This document shows positions 16,128 through 24,258 of a stretch of DNA of 64,000 bases, piece by piece (position 1 is the first letter of the stretch; every line of letters begins with the position of its first letter). The translations under genes were made by a program, and so were the position numbers. Location: the NCBI RefSeq assembly GCF_900103275.1, contig NZ_FNGP01000001.1, positions 186,001 through 250,000 on the forward strand, in the 5' to 3' direction. The DNA is from Tessaracoccus oleiagri (GTDB taxonomy: Bacteria > Actinomycetota > Actinomycetes > Propionibacteriales > Propionibacteriaceae). The notes under the pieces are model-generated. The model saw only the letters and a list, made by a program, of their open reading frames with translations. It was not told the DNA's origin and ran no database searches.

Positions 16128-17225
16128 TCAACGCTCCTGCGCCGATCGGAGTTCGCGGCCCTCCTTCTCCAGCGACTCGCGCGTTCGGCGCATCTTCTCG
16201 ACCCGCTTGGTCTCCCGCGGCGGCAGCTGGATGTTGGACTCCGCCTCCATGCCCGCCTGCAGTTCCCTCGCCCGCTCCATCTCGGCGTCGATCTCCATGC
16301 CGAGCAGGAGCACGATGTTGAAGATCCAGAGCGCGAACAGCAATGCCATCACGGTGCCGATCGCGCCGTAGGAGCTGTAGCCGGCGAAGAGTGCGAAGTA
16401 GAAGTACAGCGCGACCGCGGCCACCGCGATGCCGATGATCGCCACCACGGAGCCGACGCTGATCCAGGTGAACTTCGGCTGCTTCACGTTCGGCGTCAGG
16501 TAGTAGAGGACGGCGATCATCACCACCATCAGGCCCAGGATCACGGGCCACTTCACCCAGGCCCAGATGGGCAGGAACACCCCGAGCATGAAGTTCAGTG
16601 TGTCCGTGAGCCCCAGGGGCCCGGCGATCGGGCCGAGCAGGCCGCCCACCAGCGACTCGTCGAGCGCGAGCGCGACCAGGATGAGCACGACGCCGACCAG
16701 CAGCACCAGGGTGGTGAGCAGCATGGTCCCGGTCTGCTTCACGAGGCCGCGCCCCTCCTCGCGGGCGTAGATGGTGTTGGCCGACCGGGAGAACGCCTTC
16801 ACGTACGCCGACGAGGACCACAGTGCCGTGGCAACACCGATGACCAGCGCCAGCACGCCGCCCTCTGTCGAGTCGGTGACGGTGCCCACCATGTCGACGA
16901 CGAGGCCCTGGTAGTCCTCCGGGACCGAGCGCTCCACCCAGCGTTCGACGAGCCCCGTGACCGTTCCTGCGTTGTTGGCCAGCACCAGCGACACGATCGA
17001 GAAGATCGCGAGCAGGGCGGGCGCCAGCGAGAGGACGGTGTAGTAGGTGAGCATCGCGGCGAGGTCCAGCCCGCCGTCGGCCATGAACTCCTTGCCCGCC
17101 CTCTTCAACCCGTACCGCCAGCTCTCCTTGTTCAGCTTGGGCGGCGACTCGGGCTTGCGTTCGCTGTCGGGTGGCGGCGCGTCCGCGGCCGCCAGGGTCT
17201 CGTCGATGTGGTCGGGATCGGGCAT
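16128..17225 (-). CDS. YihY/BrkB-family membrane protein
   Basis: A 365-residue integral-membrane protein with a hydrophilic N-terminus of about 40 residues, six membrane segments, and a charged C-terminal tail. The segment MLTYYTVLSLAPALLAIFSI, and later the run YSSYGAIGTVMALLFALW with NIVLLLGMEIDAE, are diagnostic of the YihY/BrkB family, whose function is unsettled. The start at 17225 has AAGGGGAG upstream; the longer frame from 17261 would begin inside the terminator of the next operon. Confidence 0.9.
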   Translation of the reverse strand: MPDPDHIDETLAAADAPPPDSERKPESPPKLNKESWRYGLKRAGKEFMADGGLDLAAMLTYYTVLSLAPALLAIFSIVSLVLANNAGTVTGLVERWVERSVPEDYQGLVVDMVGTVTDSTEGGVLALVIGVATALWSSSAYVKAFSRSANTIYAREEGRGLVKQTGTMLLTTLVLLVGVVLILVALALDESLVGGLLGPIAGPLGLTDTLNFMLGVFLPIWAWVKWPVILGLMVVMIAVLYYLTPNVKQPKFTWISVGSVVAIIGIAVAAVALYFYFALFAGYSSYGAIGTVMALLFALWIFNIVLLLGMEIDAEMERARELQAGMEAESNIQLPPRETKRVEKMRRTRESLEKEGRELRSAQER

Positions 17226-17255
17226 GGGATCTCCCCTTCCTGGTTCGGAATCAAG

Positions 17256-17288
17256 AGACACCCGGGGCCTCGGGGGCTCCGGGTGTCT
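17256..17288 (-). terminator. Hairpin after the DUF3618 operon
   Basis: AGACACCCGG pairs with CCGGGTGTCT (10-bp stem), with a GC-rich interior. It is placed 21 nt after the stop of the DUF3618 gene on the minus strand and upstream of the YihY-type gene. Confidence 0.65.
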
Positions 17289-17309
17289 GCCTGACGGGCG
17301 GCCTGTTCG

Positions 17310-17975
17310 TCAGTAGGTGGTGGTGCCGCCGGTGGTGGTGCCGCCGGGCGAGTCGTTGCCGCGCACGCGCTCGGCGGACTGGCGGGACTCCTCCTTCAGC
17401 TCGTGCGCCTTGTCCTGGCCCTCGCCCTTGACGTGCTCGACGCCCTCGCGCGCCGTCTCCTTGACGGAGTCGACGGCGCCCTGCGCCTCGGGCTTGAGGT
17501 GTTCGCCCATCTCCTGGGCGACCGACTTGGCGCCCTCCACCACGGGCTTCGCCCGCTCCTTGACCGCCTCGGCGGCCTGCTGCTCGGCGCGGCTCGCCGG
17601 GATCAGCGAGGCGATGAGCCAACCGGCGCCCAGGGCGATCAGGCCGGCGGCCAGCGGGTTGCCCCGGGTCCCCCGGCGGACGGCGGCCGGCGCCTCCTGC
17701 ACCGCCTGGCCGGCCTGGTGCGCCACCTCGCCTACGCGCTCACGGGCGTCGTGCACGGTGCCGCCGGAGCTGTACTGCTGCCCGGTGTAGGGGTCGTGGT
17801 CGGGACTTCCCATGATGGACTCCTTCATGTTGCCCAGTCGGTCTCGGATGCGGTCGGTCTGGCGACCGACGGCCTTGCTCGGGCTGACCTTCTCGGCCAG
17901 CGCGTCGACGTCCCGCCCGAGCTCAGCCCGGGTGTACTCGATGTCTGCGCGGATCTCGTCCGGATCGTTGGTCAT
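17310..17975 (-). CDS. DUF3618-type membrane protein
   Basis: A 221-residue protein. The first 60 residues carry the DUF3618 signature (DEIRADIEYTRAELGRDVDALAEKVSP). A basic stretch and one membrane helix at about 115-135 (NPLAAGLIALGAGWLIASLIPA) follow, then a long Lys/Glu-rich helical tail that resembles desiccation or stress proteins. It is the last gene of a three-gene operon; its ATG overlaps the stop of the holin-X gene (ATGA). Function is unknown, and a membrane-tethered structural role is inference. Confidence 0.8.
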   Translation of the reverse strand: MTNDPDEIRADIEYTRAELGRDVDALAEKVSPSKAVGRQTDRIRDRLGNMKESIMGSPDHDPYTGQQYSSGGTVHDARERVGEVAHQAGQAVQEAPAAVRRGTRGNPLAAGLIALGAGWLIASLIPASRAEQQAAEAVKERAKPVVEGAKSVAQEMGEHLKPEAQGAVDSVKETAREGVEHVKGEGQDKAHELKEESRQSAERVRGNDSPGGTTTGGTTTY

Positions 17976-18475
17976 GGGGTCTCCTTCTTCGGGTTCAGGG
18001 TCGGAGGGATCTCCTGAAGCGTCTCCTGGGTCTGCTCCAGACCCTTGATCTCTTGCATGCGGTTCTTGCCGACGACGGCGAGGACTGCGGCGATCACGCC
18101 CCAGATCACCGCGACGATCAGCGCGGCGAGCCCGAGGTGCATCACTTCGCCCAGCGCCCACATGAGCGACATGGACACGAAGATCAGCAGCAGCAGCCCG
18201 GCCACCGCGGCGCCGACGAACATCCCGGCGCCCGCCCCCGCCTGCTTGACCGACGTGGTGGCCTCCGCCTTCGCGAGCTGGACCTCCTTGCGGAACAGGG
18301 CCGAGAGGTGCTCGGTGAAGCTCGAGAAGAGCTCGCCGATCGACTGCTCCTTGGCGCGGTGCTCCGCCTCGGTCTCACCGGTGGCGGTCACGTCCACCGG
18401 CGGGACCGGCCGCTCCCGGACCGGCTCGCCGGTCACGGGGCCGGTGCCCGACGGATAGTGCTGAGGGTTGGTCAT
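17972..18475 (-). CDS. Holin superfamily III-type (holin-X) membrane protein
   Basis: A 167-residue protein with a polar N-terminus, an amphipathic helix with LFRKEVQLAKAEATTSVKQAG (about 62-84) and two membrane helices, followed by a short charged tail. This is the actinobacterial holin-X/DUF1469 layout. Despite the family name, such genes are usually chromosomal and sit with DUF3618 genes, as here, and not with phage genes. Start and stop both overlap its neighbours by 4 nt, so all three proteins are probably made in equal amounts. Confidence 0.82.
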   Translation of the reverse strand: MTNPQHYPSGTGPVTGEPVRERPVPPVDVTATGETEAEHRAKEQSIGELFSSFTEHLSALFRKEVQLAKAEATTSVKQAGAGAGMFVGAAVAGLLLLIFVSMSLMWALGEVMHLGLAALIVAVIWGVIAAVLAVVGKNRMQEIKGLEQTQETLQEIPPTLNPKKETP

Positions 18476-19335
18476 GGGCGTTCTCCGGGATCGACGATGC
18501 CCCTCGCCTCACCGGGGTGCACCGCACCCGGGCGGGGATCCGTGGGGCGTGGCGACGAGGTGCCGCGCGTGAGGTCGTCGTAGCCCTGGCTGCCCGTGCT
18601 GCCGGCGCCCGACGTCAACCCGGCCCCGGACGTCGGCGGGATGCCCGTCCCCGTGGTGGGGGGCACGCCGGTGCCGGTCGGCGGCACGCCGGTGCCCGAG
18701 GACTCGGGGATGGCGGTGCCGTAGTCGGATCCGTAGGGCTGGCGCGAGCCATAGGGTTCGGGGGAACGCGACGGCTGGGTGTACTGGCCACGGCGCTCGT
18801 AGCCCGTGCTCGCCCACTGGCTGGACTGGTCGTCGTGGCTGTCCTTCATGCCGCGGGTCAGCCGGCCCGCGACCACGCCGATCCCGGCGGCGATGGCCAG
18901 GAAGGTGCCGGGGCGTCGGGCGGCGAAGCGCCGCACGTCGTCGATCAGGTCCTCGGGTTCCTTGTTCTCGAGGTCGCGGGTGAGGCGCTCGGCACGATCG
19001 GAGATGGCCGAGAGCGCCTGCTGGACCAGTCCGGTCTCCGGCTGCTCGCCGCGCGCGAGGCGCTGCAGGTCGTCGGAGACGTGACGGGACTGCTCCGCCA
19101 GGCGGCGCTGCTGCGTCGAAGCCTGCGAGAGGGCCTCGTACTTCGCCGAGTCGGCGAGGGAACGCACCTGGTACTTGGCCTCGTCCTTGACGTTGCCCGC
19201 TTCACTCTTCGCGGTGTGGGCGACGTCCTTGGCGGCTCCGGAGGCCTGGTGGCGGACGTGCTCCGCCTCCTGGCGGGCCGCCTCCCGGCGGCTCTCGTCG
19301 TGCGAAGGATTCATCGATCCCGGATTGGTCGTCAT
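18472..19335 (-). CDS. Coiled-coil membrane-associated protein of the holin-X operon
   Basis: I cannot name this 287-residue protein precisely. Residues 15-130 form long charged helices rich in Ala, Lys and Glu. One hydrophobic segment lies at about 145-163 (RPGTFLAIAAGIGVVAGRL), similar to DUF883/ElaB-like proteins. The last 100 residues are Gly, Pro, Thr and Ser-rich with repeated GTGVPPT-type motifs. It is the first gene of the three-gene operon, with GGGAGACC before the ATG. The 5' leader contains a 22-nt hairpin. A MarR regulator is divergent. Confidence 0.75.
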   Translation of the reverse strand: MTTNPGSMNPSHDESRREAARQEAEHVRHQASGAAKDVAHTAKSEAGNVKDEAKYQVRSLADSAKYEALSQASTQQRRLAEQSRHVSDDLQRLARGEQPETGLVQQALSAISDRAERLTRDLENKEPEDLIDDVRRFAARRPGTFLAIAAGIGVVAGRLTRGMKDSHDDQSSQWASTGYERRGQYTQPSRSPEPYGSRQPYGSDYGTAIPESSGTGVPPTGTGVPPTTGTGIPPTSGAGLTSGAGSTGSQGYDDLTRGTSSPRPTDPRPGAVHPGEARGIVDPGERP

Positions 19336-19359
19336 GAGGGTCTCCCTTCCGGTGCCCTA

Positions 19360-19381
19360 CGCCCGGCCGGTCGGCCGGGCG
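19360..19381. promoter_or_regulatory. Strong hairpin in the leader of the holin-X operon
   Basis: CGCCCGGCCG and its exact complement are separated by two bases, 25 nt upstream of the first ATG on the minus strand. It may act as an operator or an RNA structure. Confidence 0.45.
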
Positions 19382-19399
19382 CTCCAGACACTGAACAAT

Positions 19400-19414
19400 C
19401 AGTTGGTCGAACTG
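19400..19414. promoter_or_regulatory. Inverted repeat, possible MarR site 2
   Basis: CAGTT-ggtcg-AACTG in the divergent promoter space between the holin-X operon and the MarR gene. Confidence 0.35.
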
Positions 19415-19466
19415 TTCTGGGACTCACACTAACGACGGTGGGGGTCAAACTGATCAAGCTCGTATC

Positions 19467-19483
19467 TGTTAGCATGACTAACA
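19467..19483. promoter_or_regulatory. Inverted repeat, possible MarR site 1
   Basis: TGTTAGCATGACTAACA, a perfect 6-bp inverted repeat (TGTTAG, CTAACA) with a 5-bp spacer, 25 nt before the MarR start. Size and position fit a MarR dimer site and autoregulation. Confidence 0.55.
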
Positions 19484-19508
19484 AACGAGCAAGACCCTGG
19501 AAGTACCG

Positions 19509-20081
19509 ATGAAGCTGAACACCGACGCAGAACAACGTCCGGAGGACCAGATGGACATGGACCCGGGAATCGGCGCCGACGGGCCGGCCGGCATCGAGGC
19601 CGGAGGTTCGGAGCGCCCCGGCGTCGCCTACTGGTACCCCGGGCGACAGGACACCACGGCCGTGCGCATCCTGGCGATGTTGCGGCAGTACCGCGACGCG
19701 GACCAGGAGATCCGCAAGCACACCCGCAGCGCGATGCTGCTGGGCGACCGCGACCTCCTGGCCCTCCGCCACCTCCTCGAAGCCCAGGCTTCGGGGCGGT
19801 CGTTGAGGCAGAAGGACCTGGCCCATCATCTCGGCATCTCCACCGCCTCGGCCAGCGCGATGGTGGACCGGCTCTCCGTCGCCGGGTACCTGCGCCGTGT
19901 CCCGCACCCCGACGACCGGCGCTCCGTCGCGATCGAGCTCACCGACACCACGCAGACCCAGGTGCACGCCGCGCTCTACGCCTACAAGGCCCGGCAGTTG
20001 GCGGCGGTCGAGACCCTGACCGACGAGGAACAGGCCGCGGTGGTGAAGTTCCTCGACGCCATGATCCGGGCCGCCAGCTGA
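19509..20081 (+). CDS. MarR-family transcriptional regulator
   Basis: A 190-residue winged-helix regulator. The recognition region reads RQKDLAHHLGISTASASAMVDRLSVAGYLRRVPHPDDRRSVAI-type (about 98-140), with the conserved DDRR wing. It has a longer N-terminus than typical MarR proteins (about 40 residues, acidic). It is divergent from the holin-X operon, with two inverted repeats in the space between, so regulation of itself and that operon is likely. The ribosome site is weak (CTGGAAG). Confidence 0.87.
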   Translation: MKLNTDAEQRPEDQMDMDPGIGADGPAGIEAGGSERPGVAYWYPGRQDTTAVRILAMLRQYRDADQEIRKHTRSAMLLGDRDLLALRHLLEAQASGRSLRQKDLAHHLGISTASASAMVDRLSVAGYLRRVPHPDDRRSVAIELTDTTQTQVHAALYAYKARQLAAVETLTDEEQAAVVKFLDAMIRAAS

Positions 20082-20137
20082 TCCGACTCGCGCGCGGTCC
20101 CCGCTACGCTGGTGCGCGGACTCACACGGGAGGTTTC

Positions 20138-22489
20138 ATGTCGGTGCCGCAGCAGGGCGACGAACAGGTCATCGAGGGCGATCTCTGGCGGATAACCGTC
20201 CTGGGGCCGAAGCTCGTCCGCTTCGAGTGGGACCCCGGGTCGACGCGTGTCGACGAGCCCACTCAGGTCGTGGTGCAGCGTCCCTTGGCCCCCACCGACG
20301 TGCGCGTCACCCGTCGCGGCGAAGGGGTCCAGGTGATCACCGACGCCTTCCAGCTCGACTACGACGGCGGCACGCCCAGCGCCACCGGGCTCACCGTGAA
20401 GTCGCGGGGCAGCTACCACGGGGTGTGGCGCCACGGAATGCCAATCGAGAACCCGTTCCACCGGCTGTCGGCCTACCGGACGAACCTGGGCGGCACGAGC
20501 CGGACGCTCGACACCGTCGACGGCGCCACCGAGGTCGACGACGGCGTGGCGAGCCTCCTCGGCATCGCGGTGCTGGACGACTCGCGCTCCTTCGTCGTCG
20601 GCGACGGCGGCTTCCGCGCCCCGCACCCCGGCCGCGTGGACGTCTACGTCTTCGTGCACGGCCTCGACCATGCCGGCGCGGTGGCGGACCTGCTCCGCCT
20701 CACCGGGTCCACCCCGCTGGTCCCGCGGTACGCGCTCGGCAACTGGTGGAGCCGGTTCCACCGCTACAGCGCCGACGACTACCTGCAGCTGATGGACCGT
20801 TTCCAGGAGTCGGACCTGCCCTTCAGCGTCGCCGTGATCGACATGGACTGGCACGTCACCGACGTCGACCCCCGCCACGGCACCGGCTGGACCGGCTACA
20901 CCTGGAACCGCGACCTCTTCCCGGACCCGGAGGCCTTCCTCGAGGCCCTCCACCGGCGCGGGATGGCGGTCACGCTGAACGTCCACCCCGCCGACGGGAT
21001 CCGCGCCTTCGAGGAGCCCTACGAGCGCGTGTGCGCGCTCATGGGCCGCGACCCCGCCGAGGGGCTCCCCGTCGACTTCGACCTCACCGACCCCGACTTC
21101 GTCCGCGCCTACTTCGAGGGGGTCCACCACCCCCTCGAGGACATGGGCGTCGACTTCTGGTGGCTCGACTGGCAGCAGGGCACGACGAGCCGCATCGGCA
21201 TCGACCCCCTGTGGTTGCTCAACCACCTGCACGTCCGCGACATGGCGGAGCGGGGCAAGCGGCCGCTGATCCTGTCGCGGTACTGCGGGCCCGGTTCCCA
21301 CCGGTTCCCCGTCGGCTTCTCCGGCGACACCATCGCGTCGTGGGCGTCGCTGGCGTTCCAGCCCTGGTTCACCGCCACCGCCGCCAACATCGGCTACGGG
21401 GTGTGGAGCCACGACATCGGCGGCCACCTCTTCGGCGAGCGCGACGAGGAACTCGCCCTCCGCTGGCTCCAGTTCGGGGTCCTCTCCCCCATCAACCGGC
21501 TGCACTCCTCCAACGACCCCTTCATGGCGAAGGAGCCCTGGTCCTACAGCCCGTCGGTGGCCGCAGTGATGGGCGCCTTCCTCCGCTGGCGGCACGCGTT
21601 GGTGCCCTACCTCTACACGGAGTGGAGCACGGGTACGCCGATCGTCCGCCCCATGTACCACTCCCACCCGGAGTCGGAGCACGCCTACGACGTGGACAAC
21701 CAGTACTGGCTGGGAAGCGCCCTGCTCGTCGCCCCCATCACGGCCCCGGCGGACCCCGAGACCGGGACTGGCTCGGTGCAGGTGTGGCTCCCGGAGGGCA
21801 CCTGGGCGGACCTGCTGACCGGTGTGCGCTACGACGGCAACAGGATGGTCACGATGCACCGCGACCTCACCTCGGTCCCGGTCCTCGCCAAGGAGGGATC
21901 CATCGTCCCGCACGCGGTCGCCGGTACGCGCGCCACCGACCTCCCCGAGGAGTTCGAGCTCTGGATCGTGCTCGGGGCCGACGGCGAGTACACCCTCGTC
22001 GAGGACGACGGCGGGCTGTACCCCCGCACCGCCACCACGCGGATCCGGTGGGAGGACGCGACGGGCACCCTGACGGTGGCGGCCGCCGAGGGCGACCCGT
22101 CGGTGCTGCCGGGAGTGAGGACCTGGCGGGTCCGGTTCATCGGCGGCCGGGTGGACGCCGTCGGCGACCGCGACGCGAGCGGGTCGGTCACCGTCGGGGT
22201 CGGCTCGGCGGCGGTGGGCGAGGAGCTGCGGTGGCACGCCGACGCGCCACCCCGCGCGGGCGGCAACGAGGCGACGCGCCGCATCACGGAGATCCTGACC
22301 CGGGCCAGGACCGCCGGCGCCCACAAGACCACGGTGGCGCGGATCCTCGCCGAGGAGCCCGACCCGTTCCGGGCCGTCGAGGCGCTGCGGGAGACCCCGG
22401 TCCGCGGCGCGGTGATCGGCGAGACGACGAGGCTGCCGGAGTCGCTGGTCGGCCCCATCCGCGAACTGCTCGCGGCCGGGCACCCCTGA
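20138..22489 (+). CDS. Glycoside hydrolase family 31 enzyme
   Basis: A 783-residue alpha-glycosidase of family GH31 (alpha-glucosidase or alpha-xylosidase type). The N-terminal beta-sandwich (1-210) precedes the barrel. The catalytic nucleophile is Asp344 in WWLDWQQG and the acid/base is probably Asp397 in GFSGDTIASW. A proximal C-terminal beta domain follows (VLLAPIT-like region with WADLLTG). The last 80 or so residues form an extra helical part (NEATRRITEIL...) not usual for the family. No signal peptide, so it acts on imported oligosaccharides. GGGAGG precedes the ATG. Exact substrate is unclear. Confidence 0.9.
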   Translation: MSVPQQGDEQVIEGDLWRITVLGPKLVRFEWDPGSTRVDEPTQVVVQRPLAPTDVRVTRRGEGVQVITDAFQLDYDGGTPSATGLTVKSRGSYHGVWRHGMPIENPFHRLSAYRTNLGGTSRTLDTVDGATEVDDGVASLLGIAVLDDSRSFVVGDGGFRAPHPGRVDVYVFVHGLDHAGAVADLLRLTGSTPLVPRYALGNWWSRFHRYSADDYLQLMDRFQESDLPFSVAVIDMDWHVTDVDPRHGTGWTGYTWNRDLFPDPEAFLEALHRRGMAVTLNVHPADGIRAFEEPYERVCALMGRDPAEGLPVDFDLTDPDFVRAYFEGVHHPLEDMGVDFWWLDWQQGTTSRIGIDPLWLLNHLHVRDMAERGKRPLILSRYCGPGSHRFPVGFSGDTIASWASLAFQPWFTATAANIGYGVWSHDIGGHLFGERDEELALRWLQFGVLSPINRLHSSNDPFMAKEPWSYSPSVAAVMGAFLRWRHALVPYLYTEWSTGTPIVRPMYHSHPESEHAYDVDNQYWLGSALLVAPITAPADPETGTGSVQVWLPEGTWADLLTGVRYDGNRMVTMHRDLTSVPVLAKEGSIVPHAVAGTRATDLPEEFELWIVLGADGEYTLVEDDGGLYPRTATTRIRWEDATGTLTVAAAEGDPSVLPGVRTWRVRFIGGRVDAVGDRDASGSVTVGVGSAAVGEELRWHADAPPRAGGNEATRRITEILTRARTAGAHKTTVARILAEEPDPFRAVEALRETPVRGAVIGETTRLPESLVGPIRELLAAGHP

Positions 22490-22542
22490 CCGCGGCCGGG
22501 GCCGCCGGCACGCGCCTTCCCCGGCCGTTCTCCCCGCCCGAC

Positions 22543-22554
22543 TACCATGGGACG
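22543..22554 (+). promoter_or_regulatory. Leaderless promoter (-10 TACCAT)
   Basis: TACCAT, 6 nt, then the GTG start of the DUF6049 gene, with no ribosome-binding site. Confidence 0.6.
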
Positions 22555-24258
22555 GTGACTCGCACCCAGGTATCGCTCTGCCTCGCGGTGGCGCTGACCC
22601 TGGCCCTGCTCGGACTCGGCGGCCCCGCCCGCGCGGACGAGGGACCCCAGGGACGCGTGCAGATCACGACGGTGACCCCCGCCCGCATCGATCCCGCCGA
22701 CGCCGAGGACATCGTCACGATCAGCGGCACGTTCACCAACACCACCGGCCTCCCCCTCGCGTGGGCCAGCGCGGAACTGTGGCACTACACCGGCCGGCTC
22801 AGCTCGTTCGAGGAGATCGACGCCGCCATCTCCGCAATCGACGAGGCGCCCGTCGGCACCCGCCACGAGCCCGGGACCATCCTGACGGAGCAGGAGCCGC
22901 TCGCACCGGGCGCGACCGCGACCTTCACCATCGGCGCCCCCGTCTCGGCCATCGCCGCGGAGGCGAGCGAACTCGCCAGCATCGTCGGGGTGCACGTCCG
23001 CGCCGTTCCCGAGGGCACCTCCCAGCGCGTCACCGTCGCGAGGGCCCGGGCGCTGGTCCCGCACGGGGCGCTCCCCTTCGAACTCGTCGACGTGAACCTC
23101 CTGACCGCGGCCCCCGGGCAGGTTCCGGGCTCGAACGCGGTCAGCGACGAGTTGACGGCGGACATCGCCGGGCGGCTCACGGAACAGCTCGCGGCTTCCG
23201 CTCCGGCGTCCACCGTGACGGTCATCGACCCCGCCATCTACCGGGCCGCCCTCCAGTTGGCCGACGACGGCGCCGGCGACGAGGCGGCGATCGCGTTCGT
23301 CGAGGCGATCGACCGGCTCCGCATGGAGGGCAAGCTGTGGCGCCTGCCGCACGGCAACCCCAACCTCGCGCGCATGCCCGAGTCGCTGCGCGCCCAGGTC
23401 CCGGTGTGGGCGGACGAGGTCGTCGTGCCGGGGTTGGAGGACGTGCCGAGCGTCGCGATCGTCCGCGACGTGGCCGCCGTCCCGCAGGGGTTCGACCATG
23501 TCGTCACCTTCGCCGCCGGCGAAGGCCCCACGAGGTTCTTCCACCTCCTGGGCGACGGGCGACCAACGCTCCTCGCCGACGCACCCGCGCCCAGCGCCCC
23601 TGTCGGCCTGCCCCTGGCGAGCGATCCATGGCCCGTCCTCGACGGGCAGGTCACCGTGATGCAGAACCGGACGCCGCTGCGCCTGGACCTCACCACCGAG
23701 CCCGGGACCGAGCCGGGCCCCGACGCCGACACGCGGGCACTCACCCTCGCCGCCTACAGCAGCAACCTCCCGGACCAGGAGACCGCCGTCGGCTACCTGA
23801 CGTCCTCGAGGGTCGCCGCGTTCGACCCGTCCCAGATCTCGCTCACGGTCTCCCCGTCGTTCGTGATGGGGTCGCGCACCAACCAGTTCCCGGCCACCAT
23901 CACGAACCAGACGACGCTGCCCGTCCACCTCCGGATCGCGCTCCGGTCCGAGAACCCCCAGCGGATCCGCGTGCCGGACACGGACGTCATCGAGGTCGGG
24001 TCGGGCGAATCCATGACGCTCCTGCTCGAACCGCAGGCGGCCGCCAACGGCGTGACCACCGTGCACGCCCAGCTCCAATCCCCCGAAGGACAGCGGTTGG
24101 GGCCTACGCTGGCAGTCGAGATCACCGCGACGGAGTTCGGACGTGTCGGCTGGATCCTCATCATCGTCTCGGGCGCGGTGGTACTCGGCGGCACCGTCTG
24201 GCGGATCAGGGCGGTGCGGCGCGAACAGGCCAAGGAGGCAAGTGAGTCAGGTCAGTAG
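22555..24258 (+). CDS. Secreted DUF6049 protein (Rv3909-like)
   Basis: A 567-residue envelope protein with an N-terminal signal peptide (LCLAVALTLALLGLGGPARA), a large extracytoplasmic part, and a C-terminal membrane anchor (VGWILIIVSGAVVLGGTVW) with a short basic cytoplasmic tail. This is the layout of mycobacterial Rv3909, always located just before mviN/murJ. The 3' end overlaps the murJ start by 17 nt, so the two proteins are translationally coupled. A role in lipid II export or envelope assembly with MurJ is inference. Confidence 0.85.
   Translation: MTRTQVSLCLAVALTLALLGLGGPARADEGPQGRVQITTVTPARIDPADAEDIVTISGTFTNTTGLPLAWASAELWHYTGRLSSFEEIDAAISAIDEAPVGTRHEPGTILTEQEPLAPGATATFTIGAPVSAIAAEASELASIVGVHVRAVPEGTSQRVTVARARALVPHGALPFELVDVNLLTAAPGQVPGSNAVSDELTADIAGRLTEQLAASAPASTVTVIDPAIYRAALQLADDGAGDEAAIAFVEAIDRLRMEGKLWRLPHGNPNLARMPESLRAQVPVWADEVVVPGLEDVPSVAIVRDVAAVPQGFDHVVTFAAGEGPTRFFHLLGDGRPTLLADAPAPSAPVGLPLASDPWPVLDGQVTVMQNRTPLRLDLTTEPGTEPGPDADTRALTLAAYSSNLPDQETAVGYLTSSRVAAFDPSQISLTVSPSFVMGSRTNQFPATITNQTTLPVHLRIALRSENPQRIRVPDTDVIEVGSGESMTLLLEPQAAANGVTTVHAQLQSPEGQRLGPTLAVEITATEFGRVGWILIIVSGAVVLGGTVWRIRAVRREQAKEASESGQ

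Noticed and set aside
17972-18475. Holin-type gene as a sign of a prophage
   Set aside because: No endolysin, integrase, capsid or tail genes nearby; holin-X with DUF3618 is a usual chromosomal pair in actinobacteria.
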